Origin: Erigeron canadensis
Taxonomy: Eukaryota; Streptophyta; Magnoliopsida; Asterales; Asteraceae
Assembly (NCBI RefSeq): GCF_010389155.1
Contig: NC_057761.1
Location: 15,254,501-15,318,500, forward strand
Length of the DNA stretch: 64,000 nt
Direction: 5' to 3'
The notes beneath the pieces were generated by a model. The model was given only the letters and a program-made list of their open reading frames with translations. It did not search any database and was not told the origin of the DNA. The position numbers and the translations under genes were made by a program. Positions 21,335-33,360 of the stretch are shown here, in pieces (within the stretch, counting starts at the first letter, position 1; each line of letters starts with the position of its first letter).

Positions 21335-24300
21335 ATGGCTTCATCATCATCATCTCAATCTGCTAATAACTCTAACAATAACGATTCCTTATCTGAATCT
21401 GGGTTTCTACACCCAGCTCCGGTAAGTGCGGTCAAGCTTTCACCCTATGTTGTGGGTTCTGATGTAGTTGTAAGCCCGGCTGATCTTGATACTGGTAAAA
21501 TCAAGATCGTCAATCTTGTCTCCGCCAATATTCATCCACCTTCTTGGGCAGAAGGTTATGATGAAATTGTTGCTTTTTTATGGCATCATCCCTTTGGCAA
21601 GATATTGATTGAGAAGCCGGATGTGGTGTACTAGGACATGCTCTGCGAGTTTTGGGCAAGCTGTGTGGTGGGTCAGATGAAGAAAGGACATGCCGTAATT
21701 CGAGGCACCATTCTTAATGGTAAAAAACAGGTATTCATTACTTTAATAAGACTTAGGTCTGCTTTTGAACTGTCTTACATGCCTGAAGTTGATTATGAAA
21801 ATGTTGTCTCTCACACTAAAGCCAAAAACATTTTACCTATTTGTGGATATTCAGGTCCATTGGCTTCAATGATTAAAATGAAATATTTAACTGGCATTTG
21901 GAATTATCTTCTAAGTACCTTATGTAAATCTTTACAAATGAAGGCAGGCAGTTTTGATTAGCCTAATGTTCTTGAATTACAACTTTTTCATTCCTTGGTC
22001 ACTATGACTAGAGTAGATTATGCAGGACTTATATTTAAAGACTTAGTTGGCCGAGTCAACAATAAGACTTTTACCATACCTTATGGTAGAATTCTTGGTC
22101 TCATTATCGAAGCAATTGTTGATGGCGACTTCAGTTTGGCAACTGGCCAGACTGTGGAGTGCAAGGCCATTAATACTAATATTTTTAACAGTCCCAAGGT
22201 AACTGCGCAGGGATTAACCCAAGCAATGCAGGTTTACCTTGATTTTTGCAAGAGAAGACAAAGGGAACAAGCATTGGAGGAAGCTGCCAATTAGGAGAGT
22301 CAAGGTACTCAATCTCTTGAACCCTTAAACTCTTCCAAATCTACTTCTTCTTCTTCTTCTGAGGGTGAAGAGTTGGCCACAACATCAGCCACTCTAGCCA
22401 CACACTCAACCACCATTTCCAAATCCGCCTCCAAAAGACACATTGTTGAGGACTTAGTACCTCGCAATGTATACAAAAAGAAAAGATCCAAGAGAAATAT
22501 ATCAGGTTTAGGGGTTGACAAAACAACCATAAGAATTAAAGTCTCCCAAGCACATTAGAAGCTGAGGAACGTTCCAAAGCTGACTCTGCCACCCAAGCTG
22601 ATAAGCCGGATTCACCACGCCCATCTGCACTCTCCCAAAAGAGTGTAGACGAGTCAAAAGGAACAACTACTTCTGTCCAACCCTCCAAAAAGGGTGAAGA
22701 CATTGAAACAAAGACCTCCTCCCAAGGTCATACTGTGTCTAAGCCTAATTTGCCATCATCAACCTCCCAAAAGGCTGATGATATCACTAAAGGGACACCA
22801 GAGGATCCTGCCCAGATCCAAAAAGAGTCAGAGTCTGTGCACATGTTGACTGAGGATGATCAACCAAAGGATGTTAGCATCGAACGCCTAAGTGACACTG
22901 CTCTTATTCCCCAAGCTGGTCAGATTCCTACTTTCTTACACTCTGAGTCTACACTGGTTGTCAATGCCCTTTCTAGATCACAAAGAGGGGTACAGGCCTC
23001 AATTCTCCCTCGTGATACTTTGGTGACACAACACACCTCTGTTGAAGGGCAATCATCTACCCTTAACATTACACCTGCATGGTCTGTGTCTGCATCTGTC
23101 CTTAGACAGAGGAATCCTGTAGGTTACATGGCTCTCTTTAGGGAGGTCATGTTAGCCCCTTGTGCAGCAAAGGGAACCATTGATGGTCCTCACGATGTCA
23201 ATGAGAATCAGATAACTATCTCCGGAAGTGATTCTTCATTCGATGATGTGCTTGCCCATCCATCCTCAAGGGATGCTCTGATGGAAGATGCCAGTGGAGG
23301 TGCTGATCAAAATCAAGATCAACAAATTCCCACTGGCCCTCAATCTGAATTACATGTCAATCCTTCTCAGATTGTTCAGCACATCATCATTTCTGAAAGA
23401 TCTGCTCATGAGACTCATTCTCATGAGAAAATGCACCAAAACTCCCTTAGCCTCCACCCCCTTCTATATGAGCCCAATGACCCTGATTTTAAGGATTGCA
23501 GGCTGCTCTTTCCAGAGTCAATGGCCTTTAGGCCAACTGCAAGTTCTTCCCAAGCTACCACTATCTCATCCTTAGATATGGTAAATCAGCTCACTGAGTT
23601 CATATCAACCTCTAAGGTTGAGAACTTAAAGTTGGTTAAAGGCTTGGTCAAGATCCAAAAGGATCAGGAATTGACGGATAAGAAGGTAGAGAAGCTGTGT
23701 CAAGATCACAAAGAAACTGAAGAAAGGGTGATAAAGGCACTTGAAAATATGGAGAAGAGCCAGAGCAAATTGACAGAGTCTCTTGATGGGTTGACTAAAG
23801 CAATGATTGAACAAAATGAATTAAACAAGAGTACTCTGGGTCAGATTGAGAAGAATGCAATCAAGTTCACTAGAGATGTATCCATTGAACTAAAAAATTC
23901 CAACAAGTCACAAACTGAATTCAAGAAAGAGTTAGTGGATATCTCTAAAGGTGTACAATCTAACATGGTCAACCTTCATAATGATTTTATTGATCTACAC
24001 AGATCCTAGTATGCAAACAACTTCAGATTTGACATGTTAAATACAAGACTCAGTGGAATCTTTGCTACTCCAGTAAGCTCCTTCCCTCCTAATGATGACA
24101 AAAAGGGGGAGAAGAAAAGAAGTGAAAGGAGTGAGGCTGAAATTGAGCAAGAAAGGATTGTAGTAGAGAAAGAGACTGCTGAGTATCTGAAAAAGTTGGA
24201 TGCAAGATATGCCAAGGCCAGAAGAGAAAAGGAGGCCAATGATAGAAAAATGGTTGTCTATGGCTCTAATCCAAATGAGGAAGTTGAGGAGAAGATAAAA

Positions 24301-25716
24301 ATGCCAGAGTCTGAGTCTGGTGGTGAAAGATCTGAAGGAAAGAATGAGGAAGTTGTTAGGAAATGTGATATTGTTAAGGGGGAGGAAACCGATATTGTGA
24401 TGACTGTTATTGGAGAGATAAGGAAGGAATTTGATGAAGGAGATGCTGAGAAAGGAAAGTCTTCGCAATCTGTCCCTGCACAAGCTGTCCCAGCTTCCAA
24501 AGAAGTTGCAGTTGCTGATTCAACTTCTAGTGATGACACCACCACTTTGAGTCAATTTATGATGAAGAAAAGAGTATCTGGTGAAGGCTCAAGTGGTGTG
24601 AAGGTCTTGACTCAAGAAGAAAAAGACGGGGAGTTTGTTGCAGAAAGAGCTCAAGAGATGAAGGTATCCATCAAGGATGCATACAAGATGATTGTGGAAG
24701 ATAGGTTGGAAAGATTGAAGCTGACAGCTCTTGAGTCTGATCCTGAACTGGCCAAAGCACTTCAAGAACAATTTAATAAGGAAGATGAGGAAGTATTACC
24801 AGTTGTGGGATCAAAGAGAAAGGCTGCAGAAAGAGAAGGGAAGAAAAAGGTGGTGGTTCACTCCAAACCATCACAGAAGGTCAAGGATGTTAGGGAGAGT
24901 TCCAAAGCTCATGCTGGATGGGAAGCTGTAGATATCAAGAAAACAAAGGAAAGATTGAATCACAGAAAGTATCCACAAACCACCCTTCAGGTTATATTAA
25001 AAAGAAGGAAAAATCAATCCACTCCAAGCATCAGATGTACTAGAGAAGGCTATGAAAATACTTGGGAAACCTATGATCTTAACAAGCTATTTGATCTAGG
25101 TTACACTGAGTGGGTTGAGCTATATGACATCATCTATAAACAACCCAGCATTCATAGAGAGAATGTCTTGGAAGCACTTGAGAAGAAGTTGGCCATTATT
25201 GTGAAAAACAAGATTGATGTCTCAAGTCTTCCAAAACCAAGATACTATGACATGGAAGAAGAAGAAACTGAAGAGCCTTTGAAAAGAAGAAGAACAAAAC
25301 ATGTCAAGCTTGATGGTCCTGAAGGGGATCACACAGATTTCATCAGGCAATTAAACCCTTCAGAGCTACTTGAGAAATTGGCACCTGAAGCTCTAGATAA
25401 ACTTCTTGGTCATCTGAATCTGTCTCTGCCTGCTAGCACTCAAGATGCAAAGTGTGGATTGCACATTACTGAGCCTAAGCATGGGATGTATTTTGCAAAT
25501 GCTAGAGGGCAACTTGTATTTCAAAGAACTGCTGAGCTGAAACAGGTACTAACAATGCACCTATTCACCTTGTACAGATTCTGTGTCAATTTTTGTGAAC
25601 AAGGAAATGGGTACGAGCAGTTTCTCATTGAGGAAGGATTGGATAGAAAAGTTGATGTAACAGTTGCCCCTTCATTTGAAGTTAAACAAGAAACTGGAGA
25701 TATCTTAGAAAATTAA
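21335..25716 (+). pseudogene. F: extra ORF after pol (env-position, plant retroelement domain)
   Basis: It starts with a Ser/Asn-rich MASSSSSQS leader. Then comes a folded domain with LCEFWASCVV and LRSAFELSYMP that is clearly homologous to B's extra ORF (LCEFWFTAHF and FRTALGLNYLP). Ser/Thr-rich linkers, coiled coil (about 23600-24000), acidic/basic coiled segments and a C-terminal globular part (about 24900-25250) follow. Stops at 21632, 21959, 22292 and 24007 are all TAG, and one frame change occurs near 22540. I see no signal peptide or membrane segment, so calling it an envelope is not supported. Function unknown. Confidence 0.75.
22880..22900 (+). other. F: copy of the GAACGCC loop motif inside the extra ORF
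   Basis: TCGAACGCC, then TAAGTGACACTG, matches the loop of A's stem-loop 3 almost base for base. Only AGCA/TGCT flanks pair clearly, so the hairpin is weak here. It lies within coding sequence (a frame reading SIERLSDTA). Confidence 0.5.
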
Positions 25717-25937
25717 GCGAAGTGTTTGTAAGATATTCTCCTTTGAAATGCCTATTATATATATTCTATCAGTTTTTCTTGTTACAACTTCTAGTCTAAT
25801 AAAAAAGAAACCAAAAGATTCAAAGGGTCAAATCTGTAATTGTTTATCTTATGGAAGCAAGTGTTGTTCAAGCTGCATCAAATGGTTATAGCATTCAGTC
25901 CAAATCAAAGAGGAGGATTGAAGATAGAAGATCAAGT

Positions 25938-26740
25938 TGTTGGTGGAAGACAGCTTGGGATTAGTAGTCAGCTTGGAAACACTTAGACAGATTTGCTCTT
26001 GACAAACGAGCAATTTGTGTCTAAACAATCAGTGAAGATTACAACCTGGATTTATTGATAAGGACGTATGACGTGACTAGGAAGGTTCCTAGAATCTGGG
26101 TTGGTGGTTTGCTTACATATGCATGTCCATACTCTCATTGGACGATCAAAATGACGTGCTGCAGGTTTTGGGGACCACAAGTACGATGAAGGCACATTCC
26201 AATATTCCCTGATCATCCAACCATAATTGAAGACGTGGCTTATTTGGACACCAAGTGAATTTGAAGCTTTCGCTTATAAAAGCTACAATCCTTGAAGGCA
26301 TAGGAGACATTCCTTTGAATTATTCTTCACAAAAGTTCTCTTTGCTCTTATACACAGCCTCGTCTGTGAGAAGTCAGCTTGGGCTGCTTCTCTTGTGAAA
26401 GAACTTACTTGATTGTTGTTTGTCAATTCATAGGGTTGTTTAGATATTGTAGGTTATCTTGTTTCCGCAACAACCCTGTAATTCTTTGTATAGATTATTT
26501 CTTAATAAAGGATTACATTTGAAAAACGCAATCAGTGCCTAAGAATGTTTATTTTCTGCTTTACTGTTTTATTGATTCTTATAACTCACATTGTTTAATA
26601 TACTTATTGGATCAATTAAAACCCTTTATAAAAGAAAGTATAGGAAAAACGAAGCAGTTGTATTCAACCCCCCCCCCCCCCTCTACAACTACTTGTGTAC
26701 ATTATACCTTGTTATCTTGTTACACCTCTGGGACATAACA
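25938..26740 (+). repeat. F: probable 3' LTR (left edge uncertain)
   Basis: The right end GGGACATAACA has the form of an LTR terminus, and a TATA box (TTATAAAAG, 26274) is followed by a leader-like stretch. The left edge is set at TGTTGG after a purine-rich run, giving TGTT...AACA ends, but no partner LTR is in the window to prove it. A run of 14 C at about 26669-26683 is unusual. 25717-25937 is noncoding AT-rich sequence. Confidence 0.45.
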
Positions 26741-26768
26741 GAGACTTTAGGTGATTAATTATATTTTG

Positions 26769-27652
26769 TTAAGATTCCACCTTTTGTTGTAAACCTTCTA
26801 TTTGTTTTTCCAAAATTGTGGTTGGAACATACATTTTAGTTGGTTTAGGTGAATTACCGACGGACTCTTGATTTTGAAAGTTTGATGCTATTTCTTCCAA
26901 TTTAAAAATTGAAGATTCTTTAGATTTGTATGAAGCATTTATAGCATCATAATTAACCAAAAATTCACCTTTTGGTATTTTCTCAACTTCATCAGTCTCA
27001 AATTCGTATCCAATGGACGAATAAATTGTTGTACTATACCAAGTCGAAGAAATTTTTCATCATACAAAGGTTCAATTTCCTCTTTGGCTTTTTATAATGG
27101 AGTGATATTCTCAAATCACAACCCGAGAAGATCTGTTTTGTCAATTTTTGACTTGTTGAAATAGGCAGTGAAATCCAATAGAGGGTTTTGTTCAACTTTA
27201 TATAACTTCTCTTGATAGAAAAGTATATTCTTTTTAAATTCCTCAACTTGTTTTTCAAGATTTTCAATCTCAACGCCTTTTAGAAAACAAGTATGATTTA
27301 AGTCGGAAATCTTTCTTTCGAGTTCAACATTGTTTGGTTTAGCTTCTTGGAGCTTTTTATTAAGAATATCAACATCCATTTGTCTAGCATTTGCCCGAAG
27401 CCATTCATTGGTCTTTTGAATTTCAAGATCTTGATTGGCTTTTTCAAAATCATGAATGGTCTTTTCAAGATTATGACATTTGTTCAATAACTTAGAATCA
27501 GGAGAGGCATTCAACTCACATTCTTTAACCAACACTTGGCCTTTATATGATTGAAAGTCTTGTTTAATGGCATTATGTTCAAAAAGTAATTTTGAATGTT
27601 CTTCAAGAAGTTTTGAAAATTCACTTTTAGACAATGAAATACTATTTTGCAA
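26769..27652 (-). pseudogene. C: coiled-coil spacer of Gag
   Basis: A Glu/Lys/Leu-rich heptad-like sequence (NEWLRANARQMDVDILNKKL) matches the spacer of A and D. It is open from 27652 to 27116, then shifts frame and continues at 26960-26769, where the element is cut. Upstream it is separated from gag by the MITE. Confidence 0.75.
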
Positions 27653-27681
27653 CTTTTTGTTTTTGTTGGCTAAAGACTTAA

Positions 27682-28026
27682 GGGGGCGTTTGGTAGGAGT
27701 GAATCAAAGAGAATGAAAATGTAATAGAGAATGAATATAGTGGGAAAGAGAATGAGTGTTTGGAAAGAGAATGGATTCCGTCGTTTGGTACAAACAGAGA
27801 ATGAATATACAAAAATACAAAATATTGAATAATAATTAAATTTAATATATATAACATCACTAAACCAAAAACAAAAAACATTCCATTCCCATCAATTCTC
27901 TACATTTTATAGAGAATTGAGGGAATGGAATCAATTCTCACTTCTCGATTCTCCATTGCAACCAAACATGACAAGTCTTTCTCATTCCCTTTCCACCCTT
28001 TCCATTCCATTGTACCAAACACCCCC
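27682..28026. mobile_element. 345-bp MITE, Tourist/PIF-Harbinger type
   Basis: Termini GGGGGCGTTTGGTA and TACCAAACACCCCC are 14-bp inverted repeats with one mismatch. Internally it is noncoding with GAATGGAATG-like repeats. GGGxxTGTTTGGT termini are typical of PIF/Harbinger-derived MITEs. The flanks (TTAA left, AATA right) give no clean 3-bp duplication; C's sequence resumes after a few altered bases. It destroys the gag-spacer frame. Confidence 0.8.
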
Positions 28027-29417
28027 AATATGAGTTGTCAAGTTTGACAAAGCTAATCTACATGACTCTTTATCCTTAATTGATGAAAAAGTAGAGTCGA
28101 GATTTACCTCATCATCCGGGTACTCATCATCAGTGCTTTCTGCTTCAAAAACCTTGTCCTTGGCTAACCTCGCCATAAAGCAAACATTAGCAGAGAGATC
28201 TTCATCTTCATCTTCATCATCGGAGAGTAATAGCCATTTGTCATCTTCAGCAAGCAATGCATGACCGGCTTCCACTTGTTTGGCTAACAACATCTTGTGC
28301 TTGTAGTACTCATAGTTCCGCTTCCGAGGTTGCTTGCAATCAATAGCAAAATGACCTGGTATTCCACAATTGTAGCACTTTTTGTCTAATGCTTTACCCT
28401 TCTCAACCACTTGTTTCTCATTAGCTTCCTTTTTCTTACCATGTTTTGATCCACTTGCTTCACCTTGCTCATAACTCTTAGGATGATAGTGATCTTTCTT
28501 GGAAAATGCACTTGTAAAAGAAGTGCGGAGATTGTTGTTTGTTGGCCTTGCTTTGTAAAGTTTCTTTTTGAAATGCTTTGTTACTGCGGCAAGAGCTTGA
28601 TCTAGTTCATCTGAAACACCATCTCTTGAAGCCATCAAATCATCTCCTTCCTCATCAGATGAAGAAACAACTACCATTTGCCTCTTAAGAGCTTCAGAAA
28701 CCTTCTTTTCAACAATCAAAGCCAAAGGATCAGTAGATACAACTTCTGAATTTTGCTTGATGAAGCTTTGTTTAGAACTTGATGTTCATTGAGTTTGAAA
28801 GATTCATGAAGATTATGGATGGTGAACTTGGTCAGATTTTGATGTTGCTTAATCTGTGTTCCAAAATCTTCCCGTTCTAAACCAAGAGCTTTAATGAATT
28901 TGATGTTTAACTCAATCTCTGATTTCTTGACATTGTTCTTCCTAAGTTCATTTATGAAATTGTAGAACCTACAGTAGACAGCTTCTAGAGATTCATTTGG
29001 CAATTTGCTGAAGTTGTCAAACTCAGTCAACACATTTGTCAATCTTATTGTTGAAGTCACGTCAGATCCTACCATTTGTCTTGCCACCTCATCCCATATT
29101 TCCTTGGCTGTACCATAAGAATCAATAGAGCCATAGATTTCATCTGGTAGTGCTTTGTATAAGCATGATCTAGCTCTGTTATCTGCAGCTGTTCTATCTT
29201 TTTGTTCAGCATTCAAATGATCAAGAGTGAGTATTGCACTGGTAGTGGGATGGCGATGAACTACAAGACCATTAAGGATGGAATCTTTAAGCAGGTGACC
29301 ATTTGGTTGACATTCCACATAGTCCATAAATCTTTTCTTCCATAGTCCATAGGAACCACGATAGAGAACTGGAGGTCTAGTATCTGAACCCAATGCCAAT
29401 GCTTTACGAGAAGCCAT
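27982..29417 (-). pseudogene. gag: C: gag with zinc knuckle, one frameshift
   Basis: ATG at 29417 starts MASRKALALGSDTRPP. The capsid segment is intact to about 28720, where a single frameshift moves the reading to the frame 28725-27982. That part holds the CCHC knuckle CYNCGIPGHFAIDC (near 28340-28390) and an acidic DDEDEDEDLSANVCFMA segment. The end runs into the MITE. Apart from the shift no stop is seen. Without pol it could only be mobilised in trans. Confidence 0.85.
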
Positions 29418-30613
29418 TTGAAAGAGATTTGATTTGAAACTTGAATTGAATTAGGAAACAGGAAATGAAACGATCTTGATTGAAGATCGTCCTAGGTAAG
29501 ATGGTCCTAGAAGATCGTCCTAGAATAAAAGAATAATTAAGACGATTTTGAAGATGATCGTCATGAAGAATTTGAGTGGAATTTGGTTAAGTATGTAATG
29601 AACTTGAAATTGAGATTTTTTTTTGGATTTTTGAATAAAGAAAACTGAAACAATCTTGAAAAGGATCGTTTTGAAATTAATGATAATGAGACGATCTTGG
29701 AGGATCGTTTTGGGTTTCTTTGAGAAATTGAAGAAATTTCTAAGTATTTTTAGAAAAATTGGACAGAGTGATAGTATGTATTGGAAAGAAGGAATTTGAG
29801 CAAAACCAATCTATGAGATCAATTACCCAAGAAGTGTGTGATTCCCAATCACAACAACTTCGAATGAACAAACCACAACACACTAACTTTCAAAGATAAA
29901 CTAAGACGATCTTGTTCAAGATCGTCCTAGGGTCAGTGAGCTGAGACGATCTTGTCAAGATCGTCCTAGCTTTTTGTCTTAATATTTTCAAAGTTAAAAT
30001 ACTTTGAATTGACCAAACCAATCCGTAAGGATTAGTTAGCCACAACAATCACTTCTCAACACACAAACACTTGTCAGAACGATCTTGAGAAGATCGTCCT
30101 ACAAGCCACAAAGCTCAAAGAATGAAATTTGAAGTTTCAAGCACTAAGACGGTTCTGAGGATGATCGTCCTGGTGAAGATCGTCCTAGCATCATCTTCTT
30201 CATCATGAAATCTGTTATTTTCATAAACTCCATTAATAACTTCTAAAAACTTCAATATCTTCTGAATTACTTGGAGTTAGGACTTGAAATAACTTGCAAA
30301 ATGCTCGTTTTCACCCCTGCTACAAATCTACAAACAAAATTCAACACAAAACACAACATATTCGAAACCCAAAAATCGCGCCAAAATGCCAAAATTCAAA
30401 CTCGAGATTTAGATCGAATTGGAACTTGAAACTTGACGGGATTATGTTTTAAGCTATCACGAATCTATTGGTGAACAAAAAAACTATGATTTTATGAGAT
30501 TTGATAGGCGAAAAATGAAGAAAAAATGTCGTGAAGAGAAACGGCTTTGATTTTGAAATTTTGATGAATCTGTAATCGAATTCAGTAATGGATCGATATC
30601 AGAATGATGTTTT
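29418..30613 (-). other. C: leader with base-changed inverted repeats
   Basis: The layout is as in A and D, but the repeated word is GACGATCTT/AAGATCGTC instead of AAACGATCT/AGATCGTTT. Clear hairpins: 29905-29926 (10-bp stem), 29945-29965 and 30077-30100. Pairing is kept although both arms changed. Confidence 0.8.
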
Positions 30614-30625
30614 GCTCTGATACCA
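30614..30625 (-). other. C: primer-binding site
   Basis: GCTCTGATACCA on the + strand is the complement of TGGTATCAGAGC, the initiator-Met tRNA primer site, two bases from the LTR. Confidence 0.93.
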
Positions 30626-30627
30626 CA

Positions 30628-30962
30628 TGTGATAACACGATTTCAGCACCGAATTCACAGATTCAATAATGGATAGGACGTGTGTGTGTGTTCTTGGTGA
30701 ATTAGTGTGTGTTTTTTTTAGAGAGAGAGAGAGTGGAATAATTGGAATTAAGTGTGCGTAAAAGTTACAGGTATGAATGATTGTTCAAGGCTTAAAGTTC
30801 TTTTGATTTCTAAGGTGTGAGGGGTTATTTATAGTCTAACTATACATTTATGCTAATTATCACATCTAGTCCCTCAACCTTAGAAATCATTCATCTATGA
30901 CTTAACAACAAGTAAGTCCACTAACTTAAATTACAATTTATCACTATTTTTGGATTTTAACA
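30628..30962 (-). repeat. C: 5' LTR (335 bp)
   Basis: On the minus strand it runs from TGTTAAAATCC (ending at 30962) to TTATCACA (30628). It shares the TATAAATAA box region and CA-rich R/U5 with A and D but is clearly diverged. GAACT follows at 30963; no partner copy survives. Confidence 0.9.
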
Positions 30963-31092
30963 GAACTCTAAAGCATAAACGAAAATAATAACAATACTTC
31001 TTTACAGGATAGTAATCACCAATTGAAATGACATGGGTTTACTAAGGGATTTAAAAATAAAACCAAATTCAATAGAAACAAATTTTAACATC

Positions 31093-31735
31093 CTATATAA
31101 TACTATTGGTGAATTCATCATTGTTGCCATCATCTTCAAAGTCAAAGTCTGGAAATTTTTCTCTCATGAATTTTTCCATTTTATCATACTTACGTGCAAC
31201 CCGTTCGTGTTCACTAACCTTTCTTCTCAATTCTTCCATCTCAGCTGAGTTTTGTTCAGATGTTGAGTCAGCTTGTTGTGATGATTCAGGTAACTCTTTC
31301 ATCCAATAAGCTTTTTTCCTCATCACAAGCCCAACACCCACCTCCCATCCTGATTGTATTGTCTTCTTCCGGCCACAGACACTTTTTATGGCTTGTCTCT
31401 CAATCTCGTGCTCCATATCAGTAGTAATAACAGTTCCTTCATCTTTTAATTTTTCAAGAGCCGTCTGTTTTTATTTACAAATATTTTCCTACCATTATCG
31501 AATGTATGGAATCAAGATTAAAAGATAATCAAGATTAAAAGATGGTTGCACACAATATCATTCTTTAGTAAAAAAATATCATAATCAAATGCTTTTAAAT
31601 AAGAAAGATGCTTACATATTCAATTCGTGCATCATCATTTAGCCATCCGTCTCCGTTCCTGTCCTTCGGTTTTTTATAATGCAACTCGTAATAAACCATG
31701 AGCGGGCTAGGCGGCGTTTGGGTCTCTGTATTTGT
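31093..31735 (-). CDS. En/Spm-type plant transposase accessory protein, two exons (partial)
   Basis: Exon 31735-31616 encodes a PPSPLMVYYELHYKK...NDDARIEY segment, with GT donor at 31615. The 151-bp intron ends in ACAG, and exon 31464-31093 follows in phase, ending in TAG/TAA. This joined part is 163 residues. The pattern WLNDDAR...Y, then KKxxxxGWEVGVG and a C-terminal Glu/Arg coiled coil is that of plant Ptta/En/Spm transposase-domain proteins (TNPA-like DNA-binding partners). Exons 5' of a possible acceptor at 31736 are not identified, so it may be a fragment. Its place near a CACTA end fits. Confidence 0.6.
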
Positions 31736-32789
31736 CTGAAACCATATCTTATAGGTAGAAAATTCTGATCACGATATGGAAGATTTTGATTTAGATTCAA
31801 ATCTAGATGATTTAGATAGTAATGAGATAGACAATAATATCTCAAATCTTGAGATTGAAAGTAATAAGTCGGACGGTGATGATTAGGTAACCTTATTAAG
31901 ATAAATGGTTATTCATCTTTTTTTAACTAGTCTTATTATCGTACTAATATACCATGTAACTTAGCTTTTTCATCTAGTAAAGGTTGAAGTCCAACCAAGC
32001 TAAAGTTAAAGCTGGTGGTGGGTGTTGAAGTGAGATTTCTGTAATTTTTTTGGTGGTTATGTACCCATTTCTAAAGACCCGACCTCGGAGCAACAACATC
32101 CTCAAAGTTTAGCCATCAAATTATTTTTGAGACTTACTGCAACTAAGGTTCCAACATTTATAGTAAATATTTTTTTTCTCAAAGATTAGATTTGTTTTCA
32201 TTTTGAATAAGGACGTATTCAAGTCATTTTAACTGGCTAGATACTTGATACTTTGGATTAATATGTTCCTATGCATTTTTTGGTTATTTTTTTTAGCTTT
32301 GTTAATCGGTAGATTGCTGATGTGAGGAGTCATTTTGAATATAATGTTAGTGGGTAACTGATAGGTATCACTGTACTTGTATGTCTTCTTGTTTGTCTTT
32401 TCGGATGACTGATGTGAAGGGGTGTCGTTTGTGAGGTCCTGCATCATTTTTTCACAGTGAATCTTCTTCTGGTTTTAGATTTCACATAATGGTTGAGAAT
32501 GAATGTAGGAATGTTATATTGTAAAAGAAAGAGTTTGGTCAATTGTTAGACAAAAAGTACATATCTATTTTTTCTACAGAGTTTGAATTACGGGCGAGCT
32601 TCAGCTGTGTTTGACTTTCCAGATGCTGCTATAATGATGTAGGTAATCTTCTAGTTGTATAATCAAAATTCAACACTACCCACTTTTCGTTAATATATTG
32701 TTTGTAAGCAGGGTAGATATCAACTTTGTTGATTATACTATCGTAAGCATAGCTCATAGGATACCTAATTACTCACTGTCATGGACTGT

Positions 32790-33360
32790 GATCGTCTTCT
32801 AGTCATTGATGCAGGTATTTTCTTATCTAATGGTACAAGAGGTAAAATGGACAGCTAGGTAACCAAAGTATAAATTCGGGATAAAACAAGTCTGGATAGG
32901 TTTTCTCTGATTTAGTAAACATTTAGTGAGCTAAACATGATTGAAAACGATATTGTTGTTGGTAGATGTGTCAAAATAGGTGGGTTGGGTAACTGGTTGA
33001 AGTTGAGGTGAGAACTCGTTATAAAGTGAAGGTCAAAATCAGTTATAAGTAGATTAAATAAAATTGGTACAAAAAGATCGTCTTCTAAGTCATTGATGCA
33101 GGTACTTTCTTATCTAAAGGTACACGAGGTAAAATGGACGGCTAGGTAACCAAAGTATAAATTCAGGATAAAACAAGTCTGGATAGGTTTTCTCTAGTTT
33201 AGTAAACATTTAATGAGCTAAACATGATTGAAAACGATATTGTTGGTAAATGTGTTAAAATAGGTGGGATGGGTAACTGGTTGAAGTTGTAGGTGAGAAC
33301 TCGTTAAAAAGTGAAGGTCAAAATCAGTTATAAGTAGATTAACTAAAATTGGTACAAAAA
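32790..33360. repeat. 285-bp tandem duplication
   Basis: Unit 1 (32790-33075) and unit 2 (33076-33360) are about 95% alike by eye, both beginning GATCGTCTTCTA and ending GGTACAAAAA. They are noncoding. The low divergence suggests a duplication younger than the surrounding decay. Confidence 0.85.

Larger units (their letters stand above)
1..26740 (+). mobile_element. Old nested Ty1/copia element F (5' end outside window)
   Basis: One copia element can be read across three interruptions. Its spacer and protease end at 746, resume after element A at 12798, continue through integrase and reverse transcriptase to 14937, reappear briefly at 16226-16310, and finish with RNase H at 20098-20829. A large extra ORF and a probable 3' LTR follow. 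Removing A and block G with one target-site copy each rejoins the reading frame or conserved protein order, which proves nesting. Coding parts carry several stops, so F is old and dead. Long spacer plus post-pol ORF suggest the Sirevirus lineage (inference). Confidence 0.85.
26755..30962 (-). mobile_element. Truncated A-family copia element C
   Basis: Reading on the minus strand: 5' LTR (30628-30962), primer site, leader, gag and spacer. The copy then stops at a point equivalent to about 4535 in A. Pol and the 3' LTR are absent, so the loss is a deletion or truncation against F's flank. A MITE sits in the spacer. C is the most divergent family member in the window. Confidence 0.88.

Noticed and set aside
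21335..25716. Programmed amber read-through because all four stops are TAG
   Set aside because: Stops are scattered through old decayed DNA and fit CAG-to-TAG mutation; a frameshift also breaks the frame.
27682..28026. MITE assigned with a TTA/TAA target duplication
   Set aside because: The flanks are TTAA and AATA; no unambiguous 3-bp duplication can be read, so family assignment rests on termini only.
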